From: Bacteroidales bacterium
Lineage (GTDB): Bacteria > Bacteroidota > Bacteroidia > Bacteroidales > UBA932
Assembly: GCA_017626555.1 (NCBI GenBank)
Contig: JAGAIM010000129.1
Coordinates: forward strand, 1-64,000
DNA: 64,000 bases
Reading direction: 5' to 3'
The translations under genes were made by a program, and so were the position numbers. Below are positions 16,312 to 25,500 of this stretch, in pieces (within the stretch, counting starts at the first letter, position 1; each line of letters begins with the position of its first letter). The notes below the pieces were generated by a model, which saw only the letters and a program-made list of their open reading frames with translations, had not been told where the DNA came from and did not search any database.

Positions 16312-17898
16312 ATGAAGATATCAAAGATATTTCTTTCCGGAATCCTGGCTTGCCTTTGTGCCTGCAACTGCACAACGGCCAAGCCGGACGAGGGCAAGAC
16401 AGAACCGGACAATCCGACACCGGAGGTTCCCGAAGTTGTTGAAAAGGACGTGGTCGCATACGTGACCTCGGCTGACGGCAGATATCAGTTCAAGAAGTCG
16501 TCATTCAACTTCGGAAAGCCGGGCAGTATGTCTCCGAATCAGGTGACCTACGACAAGACTGCTCTTGCAGACGAGCCTGTTGACGGTTTCGGACTTGCAG
16601 TGACAACTGCCGCAGCCTACAATCTTCTCAAGATGGCTCCTGCGGACAGGACTGCCTTCCTTGAGGAGACATTTTCTCGCGAGAAAGGCGCCGGAATGAG
16701 TCTGATCCGTGTTGCTATCGGTGCTTCGGACTTCTGTCTCGACGACAACTACACCTGGTGTGACACTCCTGGCCTTGAGAATTTTGCAGTTCATTCAGAG
16801 GATAAGGACTATCTATTCCCGGTTCTCAAGGAAATATATGCAATCAATCCGGATGTGAAGATCATAGGCTCGCCTTGGTCTTGCCCTCTGTGGATGAAGT
16901 GCAATATGCCTGGAGGAAACAGTTGGGAGGTGTCGAAGTTCAATGTCCCTGTGACAGACGAGACCACTTATAATTCCTGGACAGGCGGCCGTCTCAAGCC
17001 ATCCTGCTACGATGACTATGCAGAGTATTTCGTGAAGTGGATCCAGACAATGGAGGCCGAAGGCTTCGATATACACGGGATCACAATGCAGAACGAGCCT
17101 CTCAACCCTGGCAACTCAATGTCTCTGGTGATGCCTTGGCAGGATCAGAAGGAGTTTGTGAAGGTTCTCGGTCCGGCAATGGACAAGGCTGGTCTTGCTG
17201 ATGTGGAGATTCTCCTTTTCGACCATAACTTCAATTATGACGGCAAGGAAGGTCAGGACAACTATCCTCTCAATATTTATGCTGACCCTGAGGCTTACAA
17301 ATGGGCTGACGGTTCCGCTTGGCATAACTACGGAGGTAGTGTGACAGAACTTAATGAGATCTACAAAACCAATCCTGAGAAGAAGATCTATTTTACAGAG
17401 GCTTCTATCGGAGAGTGGATCGGAGGATGGGAGAACAGATGGGATTTCAATTTCCTTTCCAACTGTGTTGTTCCTGATTTCTCTACAATGTTCCTCGGTG
17501 TGCTTTCGCGTGGCGGCAGAGGTTCTGTACTGTGGAATCTTATGCTTGATGACAAGAGGGGTCCGTACAGCAGGCACGACGGTTCCTGCAAGACTTGCTA
17601 CGGTGCTGTCACCATCAATTCTGCAGACTATAAGACCATCGTGAAGAACAGCCATTGGTTCGACTGCGCTCACGCTTCCGTGGCTCTCAAGCCAGGTGCG
17701 CGAAGAATGGAACACAAGAGTTTCGCTCTTACCTCGGGTCTCGAACTTCAGATGTATCTGAATCCGGACAATACCATAGGAGCACTCATCTGCAACAATA
17801 GTTCGAAGGATCAGGATTTCGTTTTTGCCAGCACAAAGCATACTGTCAAGTATAATGTTCCGGCAAAGAGTATAGTGTCTCTGATCTGGCAGGAATAA
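16312..17898 (+). CDS. Glycoside hydrolase family 30 lipoprotein (probable beta-1,6-glucanase or glucosylceramidase type)
   Basis: The 528-residue lipoprotein has a signal peptide with a Cys-rich lipobox area around residues 14-20 and a Pro/Glu-rich linker up to about residue 45, then a GH30 (beta/alpha)8 catalytic domain. The acid/base is E262 in TMQNEP and the nucleophile E363 in YFTEASIG, both at the expected strand ends. SPWSCPLWMK and DGSAWHNYGG are further family landmarks. GH30 enzymes of Bacteroidota that sit next to SusC/SusD commonly cut beta-1,6-glucans such as yeast cell-wall side chains; other GH30 activities exist. The linker and lipidation suggest surface display. No second glycosidase (for example GH3) is encoded in this unit. 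Confidence 0.88.
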   Translation: MKISKIFLSGILACLCACNCTTAKPDEGKTEPDNPTPEVPEVVEKDVVAYVTSADGRYQFKKSSFNFGKPGSMSPNQVTYDKTALADEPVDGFGLAVTTAAAYNLLKMAPADRTAFLEETFSREKGAGMSLIRVAIGASDFCLDDNYTWCDTPGLENFAVHSEDKDYLFPVLKEIYAINPDVKIIGSPWSCPLWMKCNMPGGNSWEVSKFNVPVTDETTYNSWTGGRLKPSCYDDYAEYFVKWIQTMEAEGFDIHGITMQNEPLNPGNSMSLVMPWQDQKEFVKVLGPAMDKAGLADVEILLFDHNFNYDGKEGQDNYPLNIYADPEAYKWADGSAWHNYGGSVTELNEIYKTNPEKKIYFTEASIGEWIGGWENRWDFNFLSNCVVPDFSTMFLGVLSRGGRGSVLWNLMLDDKRGPYSRHDGSCKTCYGAVTINSADYKTIVKNSHWFDCAHASVALKPGARRMEHKSFALTSGLELQMYLNPDNTIGALICNNSSKDQDFVFASTKHTVKYNVPAKSIVSLIWQE

Positions 17899-17958
17899 AT
17901 GACTTCATCTTCATTTCCGGCTGGTCCGGGAATCAAAACAAGTTTAAAAGATAATTAT

Positions 17959-19965
17959 ATGAACAAGATTTTCAAAATATCTGCATTGGCTCTCGCAGGA
18001 ATTATGGCATTCGCTTCCTGCCAGGAGGAACCTGTGCTGAAACTGACTGACAAGGGACCGGATATGACAATCGTCAGTTGTTCCGAGTCTGCTTATATGG
18101 GTGGAACCATCAATTTTTCTGTCGATCTGCAAGACAGTGAATTCGCTCTTTCCACTCTCAAGGTAAAATTGCTTTTCGATGAGACAGAAGTGGCCAATAC
18201 CACTATCAGAACAAAAGAGTACGGTACATACGATGAATCTATTAAGGTTCCTCTTATGAAGAACATTCCTGACGGAACTGCAACCCTCGTGTTCACTTCT
18301 CAGAATGTGGGCACCGGACTTAGTTATGACACTGTTTATGTGGCTTGCCAGCGTCCTGATCCTGATAAGGTTACTCTCAAGGTAGAGGGCTCTCAGGATA
18401 TTGTTCTTACAAAGACCGAGGAGTATCAGTATTCACTTGAAGGCGACTATCCTGCAATGATTGAGGCGTTCGTGAACGTTGAGGCTGGAAACGAGAACGT
18501 CGTTCTCGGATGGAACGGCTCCAATCTCGTTGTTGACGGAACCAATCCGGTACCTTTCTCTGCAGGTATTGCGGGAAAATATACTCTTGCTGTCAACCTG
18601 ATGGATCTTTCTGCAAGTCCTCTCGGAAATGCATCCGTTGTATCTGTCGAGCATTATACCCAGGGTCAGGTTCTTGATTTCGGCGGTATCGTTGACCTTG
18701 CCAACTGGAATCTTGACTACGACTTCTTCGAACTTAACGAAGACTTCACGGAGTGCAAATTCCGCGCAGTTGACGGCCTTTACAAGTTCGATTACAGAAT
18801 CAAGGATAAGTACATTATGGTAGAGCCTATGGCTGATGAGGATAACGTTCTTACTCTCTCTTCTGACGGTTCAGGTGCTGTTTGGGTGATCGGTAAAAAC
18901 TTCGGTAAGCCTGTTATCGGGCCAGAGTGGAATACAACTGATGGTGCATATCCTATGGCACAGGTCGCAGACAAGATCTATCAGTTTACGCTGACTGCTC
19001 CTGGTATGGTTGACCTTTCAAGCGCTGACTTCAAGTTCTTCCATCAGAAGAATTGGGGTGGCGAGTTCCTTAAGGCAGATTATGCTGAAATCAATCTCGC
19101 TCCTTACTTTGATATACCGGCAGATGACGGTAATATAAAGGCTAAGGATCTGAAGTCAGGTAAGAGTTATAAGATCACTCTCGACCTTACCGGTGGTGTA
19201 AAAGCCGCGAAGGTTTCTTGCGAGGAGATTACAATTGCTGTAGCAGGTCTTGATATTCAGGTGAACGGAGAGAAGGCTGACAAGATTTCATCAACAATCT
19301 ATAAGGTTTCTGCAGTTGCAGTGGAGCAGAACAGCATCATCTCATTCTCAGGCATCGAGAATCCTCAGGAATGGTATGTTGATCCTGACCACTTTGAAGT
19401 CGGTGCGGAGGGACTTAAGTTCCGTGCAGTTTCAGGATACTATTCTTTCGAACTCAATCTTGAAGGAAAATATGTCACTGTAAGAAGAGTGACTTCGGAA
19501 GGAAAGGCTGCTACATACGCGAATGAAGGTGCCATCACCTTTATGGGTTGGGGTGTAGGTCATCCTGCAATTGCAAATCCTCTTGCTTGGGATAGTGGTC
19601 AGTTAATCACCCTCGCAGAAATTGAACCGGGCAAGTATCAGTTCACCGGTATTGCAGGTGAGGGTACTGACGAAACATACGGTGTTCGCTGGCAGTATGA
19701 TGCAGAACTTTCATTCAAGTTCTTCGGTCAGGCAGGCTGGGGTGCTGAGTGGGGTACTGTAACCCTTACAGATGAGGCTAAGAAATGGCTTGAGGTTTAC
19801 GGTAACGTAGAACTTATCGGTAAGGACAGAAAGGCTGATGACTCCGGTTGGGAGACACGTTATCCACTCGAACTCGGTGCTACATACGTAATGACAGTTA
19901 CAGATTGTACACCTCTTGATTCCAACAGCAAATTCAACTGTACTATCGACTTCCGCAAGTTGTAG
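17959..19965 (+). CDS. SusE/SusF-like surface glycan-binding lipoprotein with duplicated module
   Basis: I place the start at the ATG at 17959, which gives a standard signal peptide and lipobox FASC; an in-frame ATG at 17899 would add 20 residues of polar sequence. The 668-residue protein has N-terminal Ig-like segments (to about 260). Two similar modules follow, each with a CKFRAV/LKFRAV strand, a FDYRIKDKYIMV/FELNLEGKYVTV strand, a G-x-G-x-x-x-x-x-P-x-I segment, and an SFKFFGQ/DFKFFHQ-NWGGE/GWGAEW pair rich in aromatics, as expected for sugar-binding faces. It has no catalytic signature. It is last in the GH30 operon and presumably helps hold the polymer at the surface. Confidence 0.8.
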   Translation: MNKIFKISALALAGIMAFASCQEEPVLKLTDKGPDMTIVSCSESAYMGGTINFSVDLQDSEFALSTLKVKLLFDETEVANTTIRTKEYGTYDESIKVPLMKNIPDGTATLVFTSQNVGTGLSYDTVYVACQRPDPDKVTLKVEGSQDIVLTKTEEYQYSLEGDYPAMIEAFVNVEAGNENVVLGWNGSNLVVDGTNPVPFSAGIAGKYTLAVNLMDLSASPLGNASVVSVEHYTQGQVLDFGGIVDLANWNLDYDFFELNEDFTECKFRAVDGLYKFDYRIKDKYIMVEPMADEDNVLTLSSDGSGAVWVIGKNFGKPVIGPEWNTTDGAYPMAQVADKIYQFTLTAPGMVDLSSADFKFFHQKNWGGEFLKADYAEINLAPYFDIPADDGNIKAKDLKSGKSYKITLDLTGGVKAAKVSCEEITIAVAGLDIQVNGEKADKISSTIYKVSAVAVEQNSIISFSGIENPQEWYVDPDHFEVGAEGLKFRAVSGYYSFELNLEGKYVTVRRVTSEGKAATYANEGAITFMGWGVGHPAIANPLAWDSGQLITLAEIEPGKYQFTGIAGEGTDETYGVRWQYDAELSFKFFGQAGWGAEWGTVTLTDEAKKWLEVYGNVELIGKDRKADDSGWETRYPLELGATYVMTVTDCTPLDSNSKFNCTIDFRKL

Positions 19966-19983
19966 TATTCTTGATATGATTCG

Positions 19984-20018
19984 AAAGGCTGATGACCCGC
20001 TCATCAGCCTTTTTTTTG
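19984..20018 (+). terminator. Rho-independent terminator of the GH30 locus
   Basis: A stem of about 12 bp (AAAGGCTGATGA with TCATCAGCCTTT) around CCCGC is followed by a T-run. It begins 19 bp after the stop of the glycan-binding lipoprotein. Confidence 0.9.
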
Positions 20019-20125
20019 TCATTTCGAGCCTGGGGAGAAATCTTGGACGAGATTCTGGAGATGAAGATGGTACGATATCTGCTATCTATGTGACATTAAA
20101 TGATAGCATATTGAAATAATTCAAT

Positions 20126-20133
20126 TATATTTG
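20126..20133 (+). promoter_or_regulatory. Probable -7 element of the toxin-antitoxin operon
   Basis: TATATTTG matches TAnnTTTG, 21 bp before the antitoxin ATG. A GGAGT sequence follows it. Inverted TGATAGC/GCTATC segments just upstream could be an antitoxin operator, as such operons usually repress themselves. Confidence 0.5.
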
Positions 20134-20154
20134 CAGGAGTAAAGTATTTGAGAT

Positions 20155-20445
20155 ATGGCACAAGTAGCAATGACCGTCCGTATGGACTCTGAACTTAAAA
20201 AATCGTTTGACGCTCTTTGTGTGCAGTTTGGGTTAAGTTCCAATGCTGCGATGAATGTTTTTGCTAGAGCAGTCGTTCAGCGAGGAAAAATCCCGTTTGA
20301 TATTGTTTCTGACAAGGTTGCGGCAGCCGAAAAGGCTCAGGCGGCAGTAGATAAGTTCTTTGCAGACAACAATATTGGCGTGACTGATATAGACGCTATT
20401 CTGAATGAGCATCTGAGGACTCCTTATACTCATACTCAGGAATAA
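20155..20445 (+). CDS. RelB/DinJ-family antitoxin
   Basis: The 96-residue protein begins MAQVAMTVRMDSELKKSFD and has SSNAAMNVFARAVVQRGKIPFDI. This is the ribbon-helix-helix dimer and DNA-binding part of the RelB/DinJ family. The C-terminal half is acidic and likely neutralises the toxin. The PIN-domain toxin gene begins one base after its stop. RelB/DinJ antitoxins more often accompany RelE/YafQ-type toxins; here the partner is a PIN nuclease. Confidence 0.88.
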   Translation: MAQVAMTVRMDSELKKSFDALCVQFGLSSNAAMNVFARAVVQRGKIPFDIVSDKVAAAEKAQAAVDKFFADNNIGVTDIDAILNEHLRTPYTHTQE

Positions 20446-20446
20446 T

Positions 20447-20857
20447 ATGAGAACAATTGTACTTGACACGAATTGTCTTTTGGTGATTCTGCCGTCAATC
20501 AGTCCTTACCACAGAGTCTGGGAGGATATCCTTGATGGTAAGGTCAGTCTTTGTGTTTCTAATGAGATATTGGAAGAATATGAGGAGATCCTGGCGGCAA
20601 AAACCACTCCTGAAATAGCAAAAGCCGTTATCGAAGCCATTCTGGAGATACCTTGTTTGAAAAGAGTTCAGCCTACATATTTTTACCAGATGATTGTCGT
20701 AGATCCGGATGATAATAAATTCGTTGATTGCGCGATTTGTGGCAATGCTGAACTGCTTGTTACTAACGATGCACATTTTGATGTATTGAGAACGGTGGAT
20801 TTTCCAAGAGTTGAAGTGATCAAGTTGCAGGAATACGTTAAGTTAATAGAAATATGA
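20447..20857 (+). CDS. PIN-domain toxin (putative ribonuclease)
   Basis: The 136-residue protein has the PIN fold acidic residues at the expected places: VLDTN at residues 5-9 (D7), the NEILEEYEEIL helix (about 41-51), and DPDDNKFVDCAI (about 85-96), followed by LLVTNDAHF. PIN toxins cleave RNA with Mg2+ at this acidic cluster. It directly follows its RelB/DinJ antitoxin. Its stop codon overlaps the ATG of the downstream regulator gene (ATGA), so three proteins may be translationally coupled. Confidence 0.86.
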   Translation: MRTIVLDTNCLLVILPSISPYHRVWEDILDGKVSLCVSNEILEEYEEILAAKTTPEIAKAVIEAILEIPCLKRVQPTYFYQMIVVDPDDNKFVDCAICGNAELLVTNDAHFDVLRTVDFPRVEVIKLQEYVKLIEI

Positions 20858-22503
20858 AGAATCTGCTTATAGTCCTTTTGGCCTGCACTCTCACCGCATT
20901 CGGCATATATTCCTGCAACGAGACTCCGGAGAATCCGCTTCTGGAACGTCTTGATGCCACATTGGATATGAAGGAAACCTATCAAGGCTATTTCAAGGAG
21001 AGGATAGCCGTGCTGAATGATGTCCTGGCCGAGCAGAGCGACCCGGAACAGATCTACAATATCCGCAAACGTCTGGCTCTGGCATACAAGCCCAACAGTT
21101 TTGATTCCACATTGAATTGCCTTCTGGCCAATCGTGCCCTTGCTGTGGCAGAAGGGGACAGGCTGAAGGAGATGGAGACGGACTTTATGCTTGTCGAGGC
21201 TTATACTAAGGCCGGATATCATTTTGAAGCCAGTGAGATTCTTGCTGTATATTCACCGGAGTCCGTACCACAGGAAATGCTCAGGATGTATTACAGTGCC
21301 GCCCATTGCTTCAATGGAGAGACGATGGCCTATACCTCATCCGATGCTCTTTATGCCGAAAAAGGGGCGAAAAGAGACCGTTTCAGGACGCTGGTGCTCC
21401 AGATGATCGAAGAGGGAAGCCTGTATTGGTATGATCTGAAGAGGGAGGAAGCAGAGGCATCAGGAGATGTCCTGAAGGCCAGGGAATATGCACGGAAGAT
21501 GATAGAATGCACGGAGGTCAATACTCCGGATTATGCGAGAGCCTGCTATTTCTATGCCCATACATTCCGGAAGGAGCCTCAGAGTCCTGAAAGGGAGGAA
21601 TGGCTCATCCGTTCTGCCATAGCGGATGTGATGTGTGCTACAAATGATTATGCTTCGCTGAATGATATATCACGTATCCTTTTCGAGCGTGGCGATATAG
21701 ACAGGGCTTTCCGGTATGCCGCCGACCATTGTATGACCGATGCTCTGGCATATAACGGAAAACTCAGAGCCTGGCAGATATCCCAGTTCTTCCCTGAGAT
21801 AGAAAGGGCTTATCAGGATAAGCACGCCCGCCAGACGAGGCGTATGGCAGGAATGATGGCTGTGGCTGTTGCGCTTCTTATAATCCTCTTGATGATGCTG
21901 CTTTTCATTTTCAGGCGTCAGCAGATCCTGGATTCGATGAGGCGCAAACTTCAGGAATCATATCTTCAGATCGATGAGCGCAACCACGATCTGGTGGCAA
22001 TAAACAGCCGTCTGAAATCCTTGAACGCGCAGATGCAGGAGGCCGATAAGGTGAAGCAGGAGTATATAGCCCTCTTCCTTGGTATCGTTTCGGAGAACAT
22101 CAGCAAGACCCGACAGTACCGCAATCACGTCCTGAAATATATCCGTCAGGGCAATACCAAGGCTTTGGTGGAGGAAATAGAGCAGATGCCATCCATCGAT
22201 GATGATATTCAGGAATTCTACAAGATGTTCGACGAGGCTTTCATCAATCTGTATCCGGATTTCGTCGAACGTTTCAACGGACTTCTTGCTGACGGTGCGG
22301 CGATAGTACCGAAGGGGGATGATATCCTGACTCCTGAACTCCGCATCTTCGCTTTGATCAAACTAGGAATCACGGATTCCAGCAAGATCGCTTCCCTTCT
22401 GCATTATTCAGCCAATACGATCTACAATTACCGCGCAAAGATAAAAAACAAGGCCCGCGGCTCAAGGGATGAATTCGAAGCCGCGGTGCGCAATATCGGT
22501 TGA
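20854..22503 (+). CDS. DUF6377-type membrane regulator with C-terminal helix-turn-helix
   Basis: The 549-residue protein has a signal or lipobox-like start (GIYSC, C21) and an alpha-helical repeat domain in the periplasm (about 30-320, TPR-like). One transmembrane helix follows (about 330-350, MAGMMAVAVALLIILLMMLLFIF), then a cytoplasmic coiled coil (355-410). The C-terminal region contains LTPELRIFALIKLGITDSSK and LLHYSANTIYNYRAKIKNKA, a LuxR-like helix-turn-helix. This is the layout of DUF6377 regulators beside polysaccharide loci in Bacteroidota. It could sense periplasmic products for the GH30 locus upstream. It overlaps the toxin gene by 4 bp and faces the hybrid regulator gene tail-to-tail with 7 bp between. 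Confidence 0.8.
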   Translation: MKNLLIVLLACTLTAFGIYSCNETPENPLLERLDATLDMKETYQGYFKERIAVLNDVLAEQSDPEQIYNIRKRLALAYKPNSFDSTLNCLLANRALAVAEGDRLKEMETDFMLVEAYTKAGYHFEASEILAVYSPESVPQEMLRMYYSAAHCFNGETMAYTSSDALYAEKGAKRDRFRTLVLQMIEEGSLYWYDLKREEAEASGDVLKAREYARKMIECTEVNTPDYARACYFYAHTFRKEPQSPEREEWLIRSAIADVMCATNDYASLNDISRILFERGDIDRAFRYAADHCMTDALAYNGKLRAWQISQFFPEIERAYQDKHARQTRRMAGMMAVAVALLIILLMMLLFIFRRQQILDSMRRKLQESYLQIDERNHDLVAINSRLKSLNAQMQEADKVKQEYIALFLGIVSENISKTRQYRNHVLKYIRQGNTKALVEEIEQMPSIDDDIQEFYKMFDEAFINLYPDFVERFNGLLADGAAIVPKGDDILTPELRIFALIKLGITDSSKIASLLHYSANTIYNYRAKIKNKARGSRDEFEAAVRNIG

Positions 22504-22510
22504 CGGCAGA

Positions 22511-25500
22511 TCATATCTTGCTTGGACTTTCTCCGAACTGCTTCTTGAAGCAGACACTGAAATATTTTGAATCAGAGAAGCCGACCATATCTGACACTTC
22601 CGCAATGGAGTATTTCTTTGTACGAAGGATTTCCCTTGCGCGTGAGAGGCGGAAGATTCTGATGAAATCATTCGGTCCCTGTCCGGTCAGCGATTTGAGT
22701 TTGTTGTATAATGTCGTACGGCTCATTGCGATTTCCATACAAAGATCGCCGATCTTGAACTCCTGGTTGGATAATTCTCTTTCCAGTATGGATATGACTT
22801 TGTCCATAAATTCCTTGTCCAGCATACTTGGCCAGTCCGGCTCCGGAACATCTTCGTTCTGTCCTAAGGCGAGTACAGATTCACGCAGACGTTGGCGATC
22901 CACGAGGAGATTCCTGATACGGGCTTTGAGCACCGACGGATCGAATGGTTTTGTCATATAGTCGTTGGCTCCAGCCTCGAGACCGAATATGATGCTCTGT
23001 CTGGCGTTGGCTGCAGAAAGAAGAATTATAGGTATGTGGATGGTTTCGACATTGGATTTCAGGATACGGCAGAGTTCTTCTCCGCTCATTACCGGCATAA
23101 CTACATCAGTGATGATCAGATCAGGATTGCTCTGACGGGCAATTTCCAAGGCTTCGGAAGCATTACCAGCAGTCAGGATGTCATAATCTTGCGAGAGTGT
23201 CTCTGAAAGATATGCCAGCATATCAGGCTCGTCATCAACGATGAGGATGCTGCTTCTTGCTGCTGTCTCCTCGTTTCTTTGCAAGTTTTCCTTGATGCTT
23301 TCTATGCTTCCTTCCTGATGTATGATGTCGGCGTGTCTGTAACTGAACGGGAAGGAGACAGTGAAAGTTGTTCCTTTGCCTTCTACGCTCCGGAATGAAA
23401 TTTCTCCTTCGTGGCTCAAGACTATCTGCCGTGTAATCATAAGCCCGATGCCTCCTCCGTCTCTGTCACCTACATTTGATGCGCGGAAACTATCTGTGAA
23501 TATATGGCTCTTTTCAGCCTCAGGGATTCCGATCCCCGTGTCCTGTATCTCCATAATCCATCTTCTTACCTCAGGCCGTACGACGATGTCGATGGCTCCT
23601 TTTTCGGTATATTTGATGGCATTCGACAGCAGGTTTTCCAGGATTCTGCTGAATTTTTCGGTGTCTATATATACTGCGGGCATATCTGAGGATACGTCTA
23701 TATTGAGTTCGGTGTTCTTGTATAGTGCAGCCGAACTGTATCTCTCGACGGTTTCGGTGAGATATGAGCAGATGTCTGTGCGTACAAGTTGGAGCCGTGT
23801 ATGGTCTTCAATCTTTCTAAGTTCGAGCAGTTGGGCTATCATATCCGTGAGCCTGTCCGCATTCCGGGAGGCGAGACTGATATATTTTCTTCCGCTTTCC
23901 GGTATATCAGTATTTTTCATAAGATCCTCAAGCGGGCCTTTAATCAAAGATACAGGAGTCTTGAGGTCGTGTGCCACGCTTATGAATGTGCGCATCTTTT
24001 CCCGGATTCCTTTTTCGGCGAGCCTTCTTCTGCGTATCATTATCAAAGCAACTGCACCTGCCGCTGCTATCATCAGATAGACGGCAATGGCGGCCGGGCT
24101 GTAGTGCCAAGGTGGCCTTATCCGCACCGGAAGTCTCTTTTCGGCAATTATTTCGCCGGAATATTTATCTGTAGCCTTTAATATGAATTCATATCTGCCG
24201 GGACGTACTTTCACGTAGTTCGCTGTTCCGGATGCTTCTGTTGTGACCCAGTGGTCGTCGTAGCCTGAAAGGCAGTGCTCGTATCTTATACGGAAATCAT
24301 TTCCGAAACTGATGCGTGAGAATGAGACAGAGAAAGAATTGGACAGGTAGTCGAGATCCAGATAGTCTGTCTTGTCAAGGCATTGCTTCAGGATATCTCC
24401 TTCAGGGTCTGCTGATATTGTATTGTAGTCGATGCTTAAGTCGTTAAGTATGAGACGTATATTGACTTTGTTGAAATAGTCCAGTTGGGCTGGGTCGAAT
24501 GTAAGGACTCCCTTGGATGTTCCGAATGATAGTTGGCCGTCAGGATGGAGCCAGGCAGCGTTCGGATTGAATATTCCTCCCTCTATACCCAGGAGTTCAT
24601 TTGCTCTGATGATGGTCTTGCGTTGAGGATCAAGCCAGAAGATACCTTCTTCCGTTGTGAACCAGATGCGCCTCTCAAGGTCTTCGTGAACGCTTATAAT
24701 GGCATCAGAGGGCAGTCCGTTCTCTGTGGTGAATCTGATCGAACTGCCGTCAGAAGGGTCGAAATGCACCAGTCCGTCTCCATCCGTGGCCATCCATATT
24801 GTCCCTTCTGATGTCCGGAAAAGTGCTCTTACAGGATACTTCAATGTGAATCCGTCAAATTCCTTTCTCCATCTGAACCTTCCTTCTTTCTTGTCGAATA
24901 TTCCGAATCCTGAACATCCTGCCACATATAAGGCATCTGCTGAGGAGGATGGCCAGATGTCTCCTATGCAGTCTGCCTTGTACCGGCTCCAGTCGCCGGA
25001 TTCCTGATCGAAGGAGCAGAAGTCTCCTTCCAGTCCTCCGAACCAGACTCTTCCGTTTTCAGGATAGATATGGTATATGTACTGCAACGGGGAGTCTGGA
25101 ATACGCCTGATCTTTCCGCTTTTCTTGTCTATTCTGTAGAGCCCCATTCCGAATCCTCCTGCCCAAACATCGCCATTGCTGTCCTGAGCCACCGCCAGCA
25201 CGACATTACCGTCCTTTTCGGAGAGGAAATGATGCCATACCCCGTCCATATAAAGATTAAGACCTCTGTTGGTTCCATACCAGAAATCTCCGTCCCGGTC
25301 TCTGTATATGACGTTGATATGGTTGTCATCGAGGCTCTGGTCATTGCCTGAGGACTTTCTTGTCCAGATGGCACCGTATCTGTCCGGTTCGATGCAGCAA
25401 AGTCCGTTGGTGGTGGTTGATATCCACATCGAGCCGAAACTGTCGATGCAGATGTCCGATACTGTATTGGCCGCAATACTCTGGATGCCGCTCTCCGAAG

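Noticed and set aside
17116..17841. 241-codon open frame antisense to GH30
   Set aside because: It lies wholly inside the GH30 catalytic domain gene and shows no protein-like features.
22300..22320. Other short G or C runs (five to six bases) as switching tracts
   Set aside because: Runs of this length are expected by chance and are in frame; only the G8 and G9 tracts stand out.
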